DNA from: Streptomyces sp. AC1-42W
Lineage (GTDB): Bacteria > Actinomycetota > Actinomycetes > Streptomycetales > Streptomycetaceae
Length of the DNA stretch: 64,000 nt
Reading direction: 5' to 3'
Assembly (NCBI RefSeq): GCF_003248355.1
Contig: NZ_QKWY01000001.1
Coordinates: 2,872,001 to 2,936,000 of the forward strand
The notes below the pieces were generated by a model. The model ran no database searches. It saw only the letters and a list, made by a program, of their open reading frames with translations, and was not told the DNA's origin. The first letter of the stretch is position 1. The number at the start of each line of letters is the position of its first letter. This document shows positions 21,216 through 29,779 of the stretch, in pieces. Position numbers and translations under genes: made by a program.

Positions 21216-24200
21216 ATGAGTGACACCGGCCAGATCCCGGCCGAGGGACTGCCGGAGAACGGGGGCACGGTGGAGCAGCCGGGTGTCCCCGCGCCGGACT
21301 CCTACACCCCCGAGGACGACGATCTCCTGCTGATGCCGAGCGCACAGGGCGCCTGGGGCGAACCCCAGCCGGTCCAGGCCCCTCACCACTACACCGACAG
21401 CACCGGCGCGCACGGCGCGTACCAGCCGGCGGACCCGGCGCACGCCCAGGGTCCCGTCCAGCTCCAGGAGCAGCCTCCGGCGTACGCGGCGCAGCACGCC
21501 GAGCCGCTGCCCGGCAGCCACGAGTCCGGAGGCCGCGATTCCGGCGCCGTGGACGTCGGGGCCGTCCGCATCCCCTCGCCCGCCCCGCAGCCCCAGGCCA
21601 CCGCGCGCCGCCCGCTGCACCGCGGCCCGGCCTCGCCCGAGCCGACCTACGGCGGTACGTCGGGGGCCGGCGTGGTCCGCTCGCTGGCCGACCGCGGCCC
21701 GGCCCGGACCCAGACGACCGCCCGCCACGCGGGCCCGCCGCCCGCGGAACCGGAGTACTTCGAGCCGCAGCCCGAGCCGCTTCCGGGACCGCAGCTCGGC
21801 GCGATCCCGCCCCAGAACGCCCACGCGTGGACGGCCCCGGCGCCGACCCCGCCGCCGGCAGCAGAAACGGTCGCTCCGGCAGCGCCGGTGACCCCGGCCG
21901 CGCCCGAGGCGGCGTCGGAGCCGGCCGTGGTGGCCGAGCCGGTCGCGCAGCCGGCCCCGGCCGTGGAGCCGGTGGCGGCTGTCGCCGCCGCTGTCGTGGA
22001 GCCCGTGGCACCGGCGGAGCCGTCCGCCGCCGTGGAGCCCGCCCCCGCCGTGGTCGCCCCCGAGGCGGTCGCGGCCGTGGAGCCCGCGCCGGTCGTCGAG
22101 ACCGCCGCGGTGGCGGAGGAGGCCGCCCAGGCGGCCGTGGTCGAGCCCGTACCGGATGCGGACGCTGCCGTGGCGGCGGAGCCGACGCCGGCCGCCGAGG
22201 CGTCCCAGGCCCCGGCCGTCACCCCGGCCACCGCACCGGAGGCGGCCCCGGCCGCACCCGCAGAGCCCGTTCCGGCCGCCGAGCCCGCCCAGGCCGCTGA
22301 GGCCGCGCCGGTTGCCGAGGCCGTAGAGACCGTCGAGGTCGCGGAAGCCGTCGAGGCCGTCGAGGTCGTCGCGGCGGAGGAGCCCGCGCCGGCCGCAGAG
22401 GCCGCCGAGACCACCCCGGCCCCGGAGGCCGCCCCGGCCGCCGACGCCTCGCAGGCGACGGACCCCGTCCAGGTGACGGACCCCGTTCAGGCGACGGACC
22501 CCGCCGAGGCCACCGCCCCCGCGCCCGTCGCCGAGCCCGCCCAGGCCGTCGAGGCGCAGCCCGCCGTGACGGAGGAACCTGCTCCGGTTGCCGACCCCGC
22601 CCAGGCGGCAGAGGCGACCCCGGTGACAGAGGCGACTCCGGCACCGGAGGCGGCCCAGGTCGCGGACCCCGCCGCAGAAGCCGCTGTCCCGGCCGCTGAG
22701 CCCACCGAGCCCCCCGCGGCCGAGGAGCCCGCCCCGGTCGCTGAAGCTGCCGAGGCCGCCGAGGCCGAGCCTGCCGTGGCGGGGGAGCCCGCCCAGGCCC
22801 CGGAGGCCGCTGCGACTTCCGCCGCTCCTGCCGCCGAGGCCACAGACGTGCCCCCGGCCGCCGAACCGGAGCCGGCCGTGGCGGAGCCCGTACCGGCCGA
22901 CGCCGACCCCGCCGCCGAGGCGGCCCCGGCGGCGGAGACCGCGCAGCCCGACCCCGCCGCCCAGGCCGCCGAGCCCGCCGCAGCGGAGGAGGCCGCCGAG
23001 GCCACCCCGGCCGTTGAGGCCCCGGCCGCCGAGGCCGAGCCCGGACAGGCCGAGCCCGTACCGGCGGCGCAGGCCGCCCCCGGCGCCCCCGCCGCCGAGG
23101 CGGCTCCCGACCCCGGTCGGTCGATACAGCCCGAGGCCGGACCCGAGGTCATCGAGACCCCGGACCCGGGCGACGAGACGGCCCCCGCGCCCGGCTACGA
23201 CGACGCCGAGCGGGAGGCGGTCCTGCGGGTGATGCGGGAGCGCCGCGACATCCGCAACGGCTTCCGCAGCGACCCCATCCCGCACGAGGTGCTGCTCCGC
23301 GTCCTGGAGGCCGCGCACACGGCGCCCAGCGTCGGGCACTCGCAGCCGTGGGACTTCGTGGTCATCCGGTCCGCCGAGACGCGCCGCTCGATGCACGAGC
23401 TGGCGCAGCAGCAGCGCGAGGCGTACGCCAAGTCGCTGCCGAAGGCACGGGCGAAGCAGTTCAAGGAACTGAAGATCGAGGCGATCCTCGACACGCCGGT
23501 CAACATCGTGGTGACGGCCGACCCGACGCGCGGCGGCCGCCACACGCTCGGCCGGCACACGCAGCCGCAGATGGCCCCCTACTCCTCGGCGCTGGCCGTG
23601 GAGAACCTGTGGCTGGCGGCCCGCGCGGAGGGCCTCGGCGTGGGCTGGGTCAGCTTCTTCGACGAGCGCGAGATGGTACGCGCGCTGGGGCTGCCGGAGC
23701 ACCTGGAGATCGTGGCGTACCTGTGCGTCGGGTACGTGGACGAGTTCCCGGAGGACCCGGAGCTGATGCAGGCGGGCTGGTCGAAGCGCCGTCCGCTGTC
23801 CTGGGTCGTCCACGAGGAGACGTACGGCCGCCGCGCCCTGCCCGGCGAGGCGCCGCACGACCTGCTCCAGGAGACGATCTCCAACATCCGCCCGCTGGAC
23901 GCCAAGGCGCTCGGCGAGGCGTGGGAACGCCAGAAGCGGATGACGAAGCCCGCCGGTGCGCTGGGCATGCTGGAGATCATCTCGGCGCAGCTGTCCGGGC
24001 TGTCCCGGATGTGCCCGCCGCCGATCCCGGAGCCCGCGGCGGTCGCGGTCTTCGCCGGCGACCACGGGGTGCACGCGCAGGGCGTCACGGCGTGGCCGCA
24101 GGAGGTCACGGGCCAGATGATCGCCAACATGCTGAGCGGCGGCGCGGTCTGCAACGCGTTCGCCTCGCAGGTGGGCGCCGAGGTGTGCGTGGTCGACGTC

Positions 24201-24911
24201 GGCGCGGTCGCGGAACTGCCCGCGACGCCGGGCCTGTTGCCCCGGAAGGTACGGGCGGGCACGGGGGACTTCACGACCGGCCCCGCGCTCACCCGCGACG
24301 AGGTCCACGCGGCCATCGAGGTGGGCATCGAGACGGCTCGCGACCTGGTGGCGGCGGGCAACAAGGGCCTGCTGACGGGCGAGATGGGCATCGCCAACAC
24401 CACGGCGTCGGCCGCCCTGATCTGCGTGTACACGGGGATGGACCCGGCCGAGGTGACGGGCCGGGGCACCGGCATCAACGACGAGATGCACGCCCGCAAG
24501 ATCGACGTGGTACGCCGGGCCCTCGAACTCCACCAGCCGGACCCGGCCGACCCGATCGGCGTCCTGGCGGCCGTGGGCGGCCTGGAACACGCGGCGATGG
24601 CCGGCTTCCTGCTGGGCGGGGCATCGCTCCGTACGCCGGTGATCCTGGACGGAGTGAGCGCGGGGGCGGCCGCCCTGGTGGCCCGCGCGATCGCCCCGGA
24701 GGCCCTGGCGGCCTGCATCGCCGGCCACCGCAGCGCCGAGCCCGGCCACGTCGCCGCGCTCAACAAGCTGGGCCTGCGCCCGCTGGTCGACCTCGACCTC
24801 CGCCTCGGCGAGGGCACGGGCGCACTCCTGGCACTCCCGATCGTGCAGAGCGCCGCCCGCGCGATGCACGAGGTGGCCACCTTCGACTCGGCGGGCGTGA
24901 CGGAGAAGTAG
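21216..24911 (+). CDS. cobT: BluB-CobT fusion: 5,6-dimethylbenzimidazole synthase domain plus nicotinate-nucleotide-DMB phosphoribosyltransferase, with long Ala/Pro/Glu-rich N-terminal region
   Basis: The 1231-residue product has three parts. Residues 1 to about 655 lack a fold signature; from about 210 on they are almost pure Ala, Glu, Pro and Val in EPAPVAEPAQA-like repeats. Residues about 658-880 are a BluB-type flavin oxygenase (VMRERRDIRNGF, APSVGHSQPWDFVV, GVGWVSFF), which makes DMB from reduced FMN. Residues about 882-1231 are CobT, with FAGDHGVHAQG, EMGIANTTASAAL, GRGTGINDE and the catalytic Glu in LGEGTGAL. The fusion would channel DMB straight into alpha-ribazole phosphate for the lower ligand of B12. 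GAGGGG precedes the ATG. The role of the repeat region is unknown. Confidence 0.93.
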   Translation: MSDTGQIPAEGLPENGGTVEQPGVPAPDSYTPEDDDLLLMPSAQGAWGEPQPVQAPHHYTDSTGAHGAYQPADPAHAQGPVQLQEQPPAYAAQHAEPLPGSHESGGRDSGAVDVGAVRIPSPAPQPQATARRPLHRGPASPEPTYGGTSGAGVVRSLADRGPARTQTTARHAGPPPAEPEYFEPQPEPLPGPQLGAIPPQNAHAWTAPAPTPPPAAETVAPAAPVTPAAPEAASEPAVVAEPVAQPAPAVEPVAAVAAAVVEPVAPAEPSAAVEPAPAVVAPEAVAAVEPAPVVETAAVAEEAAQAAVVEPVPDADAAVAAEPTPAAEASQAPAVTPATAPEAAPAAPAEPVPAAEPAQAAEAAPVAEAVETVEVAEAVEAVEVVAAEEPAPAAEAAETTPAPEAAPAADASQATDPVQVTDPVQATDPAEATAPAPVAEPAQAVEAQPAVTEEPAPVADPAQAAEATPVTEATPAPEAAQVADPAAEAAVPAAEPTEPPAAEEPAPVAEAAEAAEAEPAVAGEPAQAPEAAATSAAPAAEATDVPPAAEPEPAVAEPVPADADPAAEAAPAAETAQPDPAAQAAEPAAAEEAAEATPAVEAPAAEAEPGQAEPVPAAQAAPGAPAAEAAPDPGRSIQPEAGPEVIETPDPGDETAPAPGYDDAEREAVLRVMRERRDIRNGFRSDPIPHEVLLRVLEAAHTAPSVGHSQPWDFVVIRSAETRRSMHELAQQQREAYAKSLPKARAKQFKELKIEAILDTPVNIVVTADPTRGGRHTLGRHTQPQMAPYSSALAVENLWLAARAEGLGVGWVSFFDEREMVRALGLPEHLEIVAYLCVGYVDEFPEDPELMQAGWSKRRPLSWVVHEETYGRRALPGEAPHDLLQETISNIRPLDAKALGEAWERQKRMTKPAGALGMLEIISAQLSGLSRMCPPPIPEPAAVAVFAGDHGVHAQGVTAWPQEVTGQMIANMLSGGAVCNAFASQVGAEVCVVDVGAVAELPATPGLLPRKVRAGTGDFTTGPALTRDEVHAAIEVGIETARDLVAAGNKGLLTGEMGIANTTASAALICVYTGMDPAEVTGRGTGINDEMHARKIDVVRRALELHQPDPADPIGVLAAVGGLEHAAMAGFLLGGASLRTPVILDGVSAGAAALVARAIAPEALAACIAGHRSAEPGHVAALNKLGLRPLVDLDLRLGEGTGALLALPIVQSAARAMHEVATFDSAGVTEK

Positions 24912-24920
24912 TCCGCCCAA

Positions 24921-24945
24921 GGTCCGGAGGCGTTGCCTCCGGACC
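24921..24945 (+). terminator. Terminator after bluB-cobT
   Basis: A perfect 11-bp stem GGTCCGGAGGC/GCCTCCGGACC with a GTT loop sits nine bases after the stop codon. Confidence 0.88.
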
Positions 24946-24971
24946 TGTCGCCCCGCCCCGGAGACCCCTGC

Positions 24972-25050
24972 CAGCCCCGCCGGCGTTTGAGGCGCGGGGT
25001 CCGGGGCGGAGCCCCGGTTCGGGAAGGGGCGGGGAGGGGACAAGGCCCGC
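24972..25050. repeat. Streptomyces-type interspersed intergenic repeat (CCGGCGTTTGAGG... element)
   Basis: The segment with CCGCCGGCGTTTGAGGCGCG, then GTCCGGGGCGGAGCCCCGG and a GGGAAGGGGCGGGG tail, matches a short sequence I recognise as scattered between genes in many Streptomyces chromosomes, usually after stop codons. It contains the inverted repeat GGGGC-GGA-GCCCC. Only one copy is in this window, so repetitiveness is from knowledge, not seen here. Confidence 0.6.
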
Positions 25051-25196
25051 CGCAGGCGCACCCCGCCCCCCTCCCGCCCCGCCCACCGAACCCCGCGGCC
25101 GCAAGGCCACCCCGGTATCGTGAACCCCACCCACCCCAGCCGCTCCACCGCCGCAGCGGCCGCGCACCCCGCACCGCACGAGGAGCCCGCACCACC

Positions 25197-26444
25197 ATGG
25201 CCGACCACGCCGATCGCCCCGCCTACCCCGTCGGACTGCGCCTCAGCGGGCGCCGCGTAGTCGTCGTGGGCGGCGGCCAGGTGGCGCAGCGCCGCCTCCC
25301 CGCCCTCATCGCGGCCGGCGCCGACATCACCCTCGTATCGCCCTCCGTCACCGCCTCCGTCGAGGCGATGGCGGACACCGGCGAGATCCGCTGGGAGCGC
25401 CGCCGGTACGCCGACGGGGACCTGGCCGACACCTGGTACGCGCTGATCGCGACCGACGACCCGGCGGCCAACGACGCCGCGTCCGCCGAAGCGGAACGCA
25501 CCCGCACATGGTGCGTCCGCAGCGACGACGCCGAGGCGGCCACCGCCTGGACCCCGGCCACCGGCCGCAGCGCCGGCGTCACCGTGGCCGTGCTCACGGC
25601 CGGCGCCCAGGGCCGCGACCCGCGCCACTCCGCCGCCGTCCGCGACGCGATCGTCGAGGGCCTGCGCACCGGCAGCATCGCCGCCCCGCACCACCGCACC
25701 CGGACCGCGGGCGTCTCCCTCGTCGGCGGCGGCCCCGGCGACCCGGACCTCATCACCGTCCGCGGCCGCCGCCTCCTCGCCGAGGCGGACGTCGTCATCG
25801 CCGACCGGCTCGGCCCGCGCGACCTGCTCGACGAACTCCCGCCGCACGTCGAGGTGATCGACGCCGCGAAGATCCCGTACGGCCGCTACATGGCCCAGGA
25901 GGCCATCAACAACGCGCTGATCGAGCACGCCAAGGCCGGCAAGGCCGTCGTCCGGCTCAAGGGCGGCGACCCGTTCGTCTTCGGCCGGGGCATGGAGGAG
26001 GCCCGGGCGCTCGCCGCCGAAGGCATCCCGTGCACCGTCGTGCCCGGCATCTCCAGCTCCATCTCGGTCCCCGGCGCCGCCGGAATCCCCGTCACCCACC
26101 GGGGCGTCGCCCACGAGTTCACCGTGGTCAGCGGCCACGTCGCCCCCGACGACGAGCGCTCGCTGGTCGACTGGGCCGCGCTGGCCCGGCTGCGCGGCAC
26201 CCTGGTGCTCCTGATGGCCGTCGACAAGATCGGCGCCATCGCCCGTACGCTCGTCGAACACGGCCGGTCGCCCGAGACCCCGGTCGCCCTCGTCCAGGAA
26301 GGCACCACCGCCGCCCAGCGCCGCGTCGACGCGACCCTCGCGACGGTGGCCGAACGCGTGGTCGCCGAAGAGGTCCGCCCGCCCGCCGTCATCGTCATCG
26401 GCGACGTGGTCGAGGTCGGCCCCACCGCACCGGGCGCCGCGTAG
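25197..26444 (+). CDS. cobA: Uroporphyrinogen-III C-methyltransferase with N-terminal precorrin-2 dehydrogenase-like domain
   Basis: The 415-residue protein is CysG-like. Residues 1 to about 165 form a NAD-binding domain (VVVVGGGQVAQRR, then YALIATDDPAAN with the catalytic-type Asp) like Met8/CysG-B precorrin-2 dehydrogenase/ferrochelatase. From about 180 on is the SUMT domain (VSLVGGGPGDPDLIT, VVRLKGGDPFVFGRG, VPGISSSISVPGAAGIPVTHRG). It makes precorrin-2, the branch to both cobalamin and siroheme; the N-terminal domain may complete siroheme. The ATG follows ACGAGGAGCCC. It lies close to cobL and bluB-cobT and completes a small B12 locus. Confidence 0.93.
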   Translation: MADHADRPAYPVGLRLSGRRVVVVGGGQVAQRRLPALIAAGADITLVSPSVTASVEAMADTGEIRWERRRYADGDLADTWYALIATDDPAANDAASAEAERTRTWCVRSDDAEAATAWTPATGRSAGVTVAVLTAGAQGRDPRHSAAVRDAIVEGLRTGSIAAPHHRTRTAGVSLVGGGPGDPDLITVRGRRLLAEADVVIADRLGPRDLLDELPPHVEVIDAAKIPYGRYMAQEAINNALIEHAKAGKAVVRLKGGDPFVFGRGMEEARALAAEGIPCTVVPGISSSISVPGAAGIPVTHRGVAHEFTVVSGHVAPDDERSLVDWAALARLRGTLVLLMAVDKIGAIARTLVEHGRSPETPVALVQEGTTAAQRRVDATLATVAERVVAEEVRPPAVIVIGDVVEVGPTAPGAA

Positions 26445-26503
26445 CCGACGGCACCGCACCCCCGGACCACCGGCACCACCCACCGACAAGGCAGCAGCGA
26501 ACC

Positions 26504-27325
26504 GTGGCAGAACCCATCACCGTCGAGGACCCCGACGACCCCCGGCTGAGCGACTACACCGACCTCACCGACGTCGAACTCCGGCGCAGGAAGGAACCCG
26601 CCGAGGGCCTCTTCATCGCCGAGGGCGAGAAGGTCATCCGCCGCGCCCTCCAGGCCGGGTACGCCATGCGCTCCATGCTGCTCTCCGCGAAGTGGCTCGA
26701 CGTCATGAGCGACGTCATCGAGGACGCCGAAGCCCCCGTCTACGCGGTCAGCCCGGAACTCGCCCAACGCGTCACCGGCTACCACGTGCACCGGGGCGCC
26801 CTCGCCTCCATGCGGCGCAAGCCCCTCCCGGCCCCCGCCGACCTCCTCACGCGCGACGACGCGATCCGGCGCGTCGCCGTGTTCGAGGACATCGTGGACC
26901 ACGCCAACCTGGGCGCGGCCTTCAGGAACGCCGCCGCACTCGGCGTGGACGCGGTCCTGCTCACCCCGCGCTGCGCCGACGCCTTCTACCGCAGGTCCGT
27001 CAAGGTCTCGATGGGCGCCGTCTTCCAGGTGCCGTGGACCCGGCTCACCGACTGGCCGCAGGACATCGAAGTCCTGCGCGCCGCCGGATTCACGCTCGCC
27101 GCGCTCTGCCTCAGCGACCGCGCCATCACCCTCGACGAACTCGCCGCCCGCGACGACGAAAAGCTCGCCCTCGTCTTCGGCACGGAAGGCGACGGCCTCG
27201 CCCCCGCCACCCTCGCCGCGGCCGACGAACACGTCCGCATCCCGATGGACGCGGGAGTCGACTCCCTCAACGTGGCAGCGGCCTCGGCGGTGGCCTTCTA
27301 CGCCACCCGCCCCCGAACCGCCTGA
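26504..27325 (+). CDS. TrmH/SpoU-family RNA 2'-O-methyltransferase
   Basis: The 273-residue protein has an N-terminal substrate-binding domain (from EGLFIAEGEKVIRRALQAGY) and the knotted SPOUT catalytic domain with DIVDHANLGAAFRNAAALG (motif 1), ALVFGTEGDGL (motif 2) and IPMDAGVDSLNVAAASAVA (motif 3). It uses SAM to methylate a ribose 2'-OH in rRNA or tRNA; the target is not evident. The GTG start at 26504 begins the domain and lies 59 bases after cobA on the same strand. Some relatives in antibiotic producers give self-resistance, but the conserved context suggests housekeeping here. Confidence 0.92.
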   Translation: MAEPITVEDPDDPRLSDYTDLTDVELRRRKEPAEGLFIAEGEKVIRRALQAGYAMRSMLLSAKWLDVMSDVIEDAEAPVYAVSPELAQRVTGYHVHRGALASMRRKPLPAPADLLTRDDAIRRVAVFEDIVDHANLGAAFRNAAALGVDAVLLTPRCADAFYRRSVKVSMGAVFQVPWTRLTDWPQDIEVLRAAGFTLAALCLSDRAITLDELAARDDEKLALVFGTEGDGLAPATLAAADEHVRIPMDAGVDSLNVAAASAVAFYATRPRTA

Positions 27326-27354
27326 CGCGACCGTACGGGCCGGACCGGAGCCGC

Positions 27355-28650
27355 CTAGCGCGGAGCCCGGTCCTGGCTGCTCTGCCCCTGCGCGTGGCCG
27401 AGGTCCACACCCAGCCCCCGGGCCGGTCCCTGGCAGCCCTGGGCCGCCGCGATGCCGAGCGCCACCAGCAGCGTGACCACCACGAAGACGACGAGGCGCT
27501 GGCGCAGCAGCTTCGGATTGGCGGGACGACGGCCCGTCGACGTGGTCCTGGTACCGGGACGGGTGCCCGGCCTGCCGTTCGTCCCGTTGGTGCCCTGGGG
27601 ACGGCGGTTCGGACGGGTCCCGCGCGGCGGCTGCTGCGCCGGGCGCCCGCCGCCCGTACGGACGGGGGCGGGACGGGCCCCGGAGGGACGGTTCTGCGGG
27701 CGGGCACCCGGCGCGGGACCGGCCGCGCGGCGCGTCTGCTGCTCCGTGTACGGACCGTCCAGCCGGCCGGTCGGCCGGTCCGCCTCGTGGGGCGAACGCT
27801 GGAGCGGCGGCCGGCTCTCGTGCAGCCCCTTGGCCTCGCGCGCCGCGATCTCCTTGAGCCGCATCGACAGCTGCAGCGTGCTCGGGCGCTCCTCCGGGTC
27901 CTTCGCCAGGCAGGCGCTCACCAGCGGCGCCAGCGCGTCGTGCACATCGAACAGCTGCGGCTCCTCGTGCACCACCCGGTAGAGCATGACCTCGGAACTG
28001 CCGTGCCCGAACGGGGAGTCCGCCATCGCCGCGTACGCCAGCGTCGCGCCGAGCGAGAACACGTCCGTCGCCGGAGTCACCGCCGCGCCCCGCACCTGCT
28101 CGGGCGCGAGGAAGCCGGGCGAGCCCACCGCCGTGCCCACGTGCGTCAGCGTGGACGCGCCGGTCGCCCAGGCGATGCCGAAGTCGATGATCCGCGGGCC
28201 CTTGGGGGAGAGCAGGATGTTCGACGGCTTCAGGTCCCGGTGGACCACCCCCGCCTCGTGCACCGCGACCAGGCCCTCGGAGAGCGCCGCCCCGATCGAG
28301 GCGACCTCGGCCGCCGACAGCGGGCCCTCCTCGGCCACCTTGTCGTGCAGCGACGGGCCCGGCACGTACTGCGTGGCGAACCAGGGACGGTCCGCCTCCA
28401 GGTCCGCCGCCACCAGCCGGGCCGTGCACCCGCCCCGGATGCGCCGGGCGGCGGACACCTCGCGCGCGAACCGCGAACGGAACTCCTGATCCTCCGCCAG
28501 GTCCGGGCGGATCACCTTGAGCGCGACCCGCTGGCCGCGCCGGTCCGAACCCAGATAGACGACGCCCATACCGCCGGCCCCCAGCCGCCGGTGCAGCCTG
28601 AACGAGCCGACGACACGCGGGTCCTCGCGCCGGAGCCGCATCATCGCCAT
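27355..28650 (-). CDS. Hanks-type serine/threonine protein kinase with C-terminal membrane anchor
   Basis: The 431-residue protein has a kinase domain at residues about 15-280: glycine loop LGAGGMGVVYLG, ATP-binding Lys45 in VALKVI, catalytic loop VVHRDLKPSN, the DFG motif in IIDFGIAWA and the APE equivalent in FLAPEQVRG. A basic, Pro/Arg/Gly-rich linker of about 100 residues leads to one membrane helix (RLVVFVVVTLLVALGIAAA) and a short outside tail, without PASTA repeats, so the external signal-sensing part is minimal. It converges on the rRNA methyltransferase gene. Targets are unknown. Confidence 0.95.
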   Translation of the reverse strand: MAMMRLRREDPRVVGSFRLHRRLGAGGMGVVYLGSDRRGQRVALKVIRPDLAEDQEFRSRFAREVSAARRIRGGCTARLVAADLEADRPWFATQYVPGPSLHDKVAEEGPLSAAEVASIGAALSEGLVAVHEAGVVHRDLKPSNILLSPKGPRIIDFGIAWATGASTLTHVGTAVGSPGFLAPEQVRGAAVTPATDVFSLGATLAYAAMADSPFGHGSSEVMLYRVVHEEPQLFDVHDALAPLVSACLAKDPEERPSTLQLSMRLKEIAAREAKGLHESRPPLQRSPHEADRPTGRLDGPYTEQQTRRAAGPAPGARPQNRPSGARPAPVRTGGGRPAQQPPRGTRPNRRPQGTNGTNGRPGTRPGTRTTSTGRRPANPKLLRQRLVVFVVVTLLVALGIAAAQGCQGPARGLGVDLGHAQGQSSQDRAPR

Positions 28651-28778
28651 GTCTGCCCATCCCCGCTGCCTGGTACGCCTGCCGAGGCACAGCTTACGTA
28701 CCCGTCGCCCGGGGCGCTCAGAGGCCGCGCCCTCGCGGGAGATTCGATTGTCAGTGCCGGGTGGGAAACTTGAGAAGT

Positions 28779-28807
28779 GGTCAGGACGCCACAGAGGCGC
28801 CCTGACC
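28779..28807. terminator. Intergenic inverted repeat upstream of the kinase gene
   Basis: GGTCAGGACGCC pairs with GGCGCCCTGACC with one A/C mismatch around an ACAGA loop. It may end transcripts entering from the right or mark the edge of the decayed insertion. Confidence 0.4.
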
Positions 28808-28839
28808 CGTCCGAGACCTCAAAGGCCTATCACTGAAGG

Positions 28840-29180
28840 GGGATTGGGTCATTGACATCCTCCCCCGGCCGAAACAGGGGGATTTCTGACTCACGCTGCC
28901 TGCGGACCAGCAATCCGGCAGGTCTTCCACGATCAGCGCCAGCCGGGTTGAGACCAGCCCGGGTTCGCGTGACACAGCTTCAACGTGCATGTGCTGTCTT
29001 GGTTCTCGATCAGCACGGCGTACGCGCTTGGTTCTCGCTACGTACTGCGCAAATTGTACCCGAGCCGGGAGGACGTCTCCGAGCGTCCCCTCCGGGAAGA
29101 CCCCAACACCGCGTAGTCCCGTCTCCACCCAGGGGAGTACGTGAAGCGTGCACGGCTCATCCTCCGGGAGGCCCGGGATT
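28840..29180 (-). mobile_element. Relic of an IS200/IS605-family element (right end / omega-RNA-like region)
   Basis: At 28852-28885 the sequence TTGACATCCTCCCCCGGCC followed by GAAACAGGGGGATTTCT and ACTCACGC closely resembles the terminal hairpin region (TCCCCC...GGGGGA) that ends IS200/IS605 tnpB elements in Streptomyces. About 300 bases to its right have an open minus-strand frame without recognisable transposase domains and without normal Streptomyces codon bias, and include a repeated TTGGTTCTCG (about 29002 and 29030). No intact TnpA or TnpB is present. The element is a remnant only, and its left limit cannot be drawn. Confidence 0.5.
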
Positions 29181-29302
29181 CGGTACGCGGGCATGACGTC
29201 GCCCGCCCCCCGAATCCCTAATGTTGAGTCCAAGCGGCGGGCGTTGCACTCGTCCCCCGAGGTCACACGCCCGCCGCCCCACATCGGACCAGGAGAGGAA
29301 CC

Positions 29303-29512
29303 ATGGCGGACACGGCAGCGCGGACGATCGTCCGCACGCGGGGACGCAGGGCGTACGCCGCGTTCGGCAGCCGCCCGTCGTCCGGCCGACGTCACCCCTT
29401 GGTGGCGACGGCCATGGTCCTTCCCCTGGCGGCCCTGCTCGCAGTCGTCTTCGGCGGCTGGGAAGCGGTGGTCACACAGGCGTCGTCCGTGGGCGTGATG
29501 CTGGGGCGCTGA
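29303..29512 (+). CDS. Small membrane protein of unknown function (69 aa)
   Basis: A basic N-terminal half (RTIVRTRGRRAYAAFGSRPS) leads into one transmembrane helix (LVATAMVLPLAALLAVVFGGW) and a short hydrophobic tail ending VGVMLGR. A strong CAGGAGAGGAACC precedes the ATG, and codon bias is normal. Function is unknown. Start, length and bias are consistent with a genuine small gene rather than chance. Confidence 0.75.
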   Translation: MADTAARTIVRTRGRRAYAAFGSRPSSGRRHPLVATAMVLPLAALLAVVFGGWEAVVTQASSVGVMLGR

Positions 29513-29779
29513 GCGGCGCCCCGGGTCCGGAAGAGCGGTCCGGACCGGGACATCCGGCCAACAACCCCGTGGGGACGGGGGTGCGGCGGACGGCAGCGTT
29601 TGTCCGGTCAGCTGGGGAGCTGGCCGGACATCGCGCTGCCCGGAACCCGCGAGCGGGCCGGCTCCCTTCCCGCCCCGCCCGCCGCGTACGCTCTGCGCGG
29701 GGCGCGGCCGCCGCTTCGGGCCGCCCGCCGGAAGGACGTCTCCGTCGCCCGGAGGACGCCCGTCTCATCGGGGGAGACC

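Larger units (their letters stand above)
28651..29302. other. 652-base gap between kinase and small membrane protein
   Basis: Apart from the inverted repeat at 28779-28807 and the IS200/IS605 relic, I see no gene. GC content drops and stop codons are frequent compared with flanking genes, consistent with decayed inserted DNA. A CAGGAGAGGAACC at the right end is the ribosome-binding site of the next gene. Confidence 0.6.
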
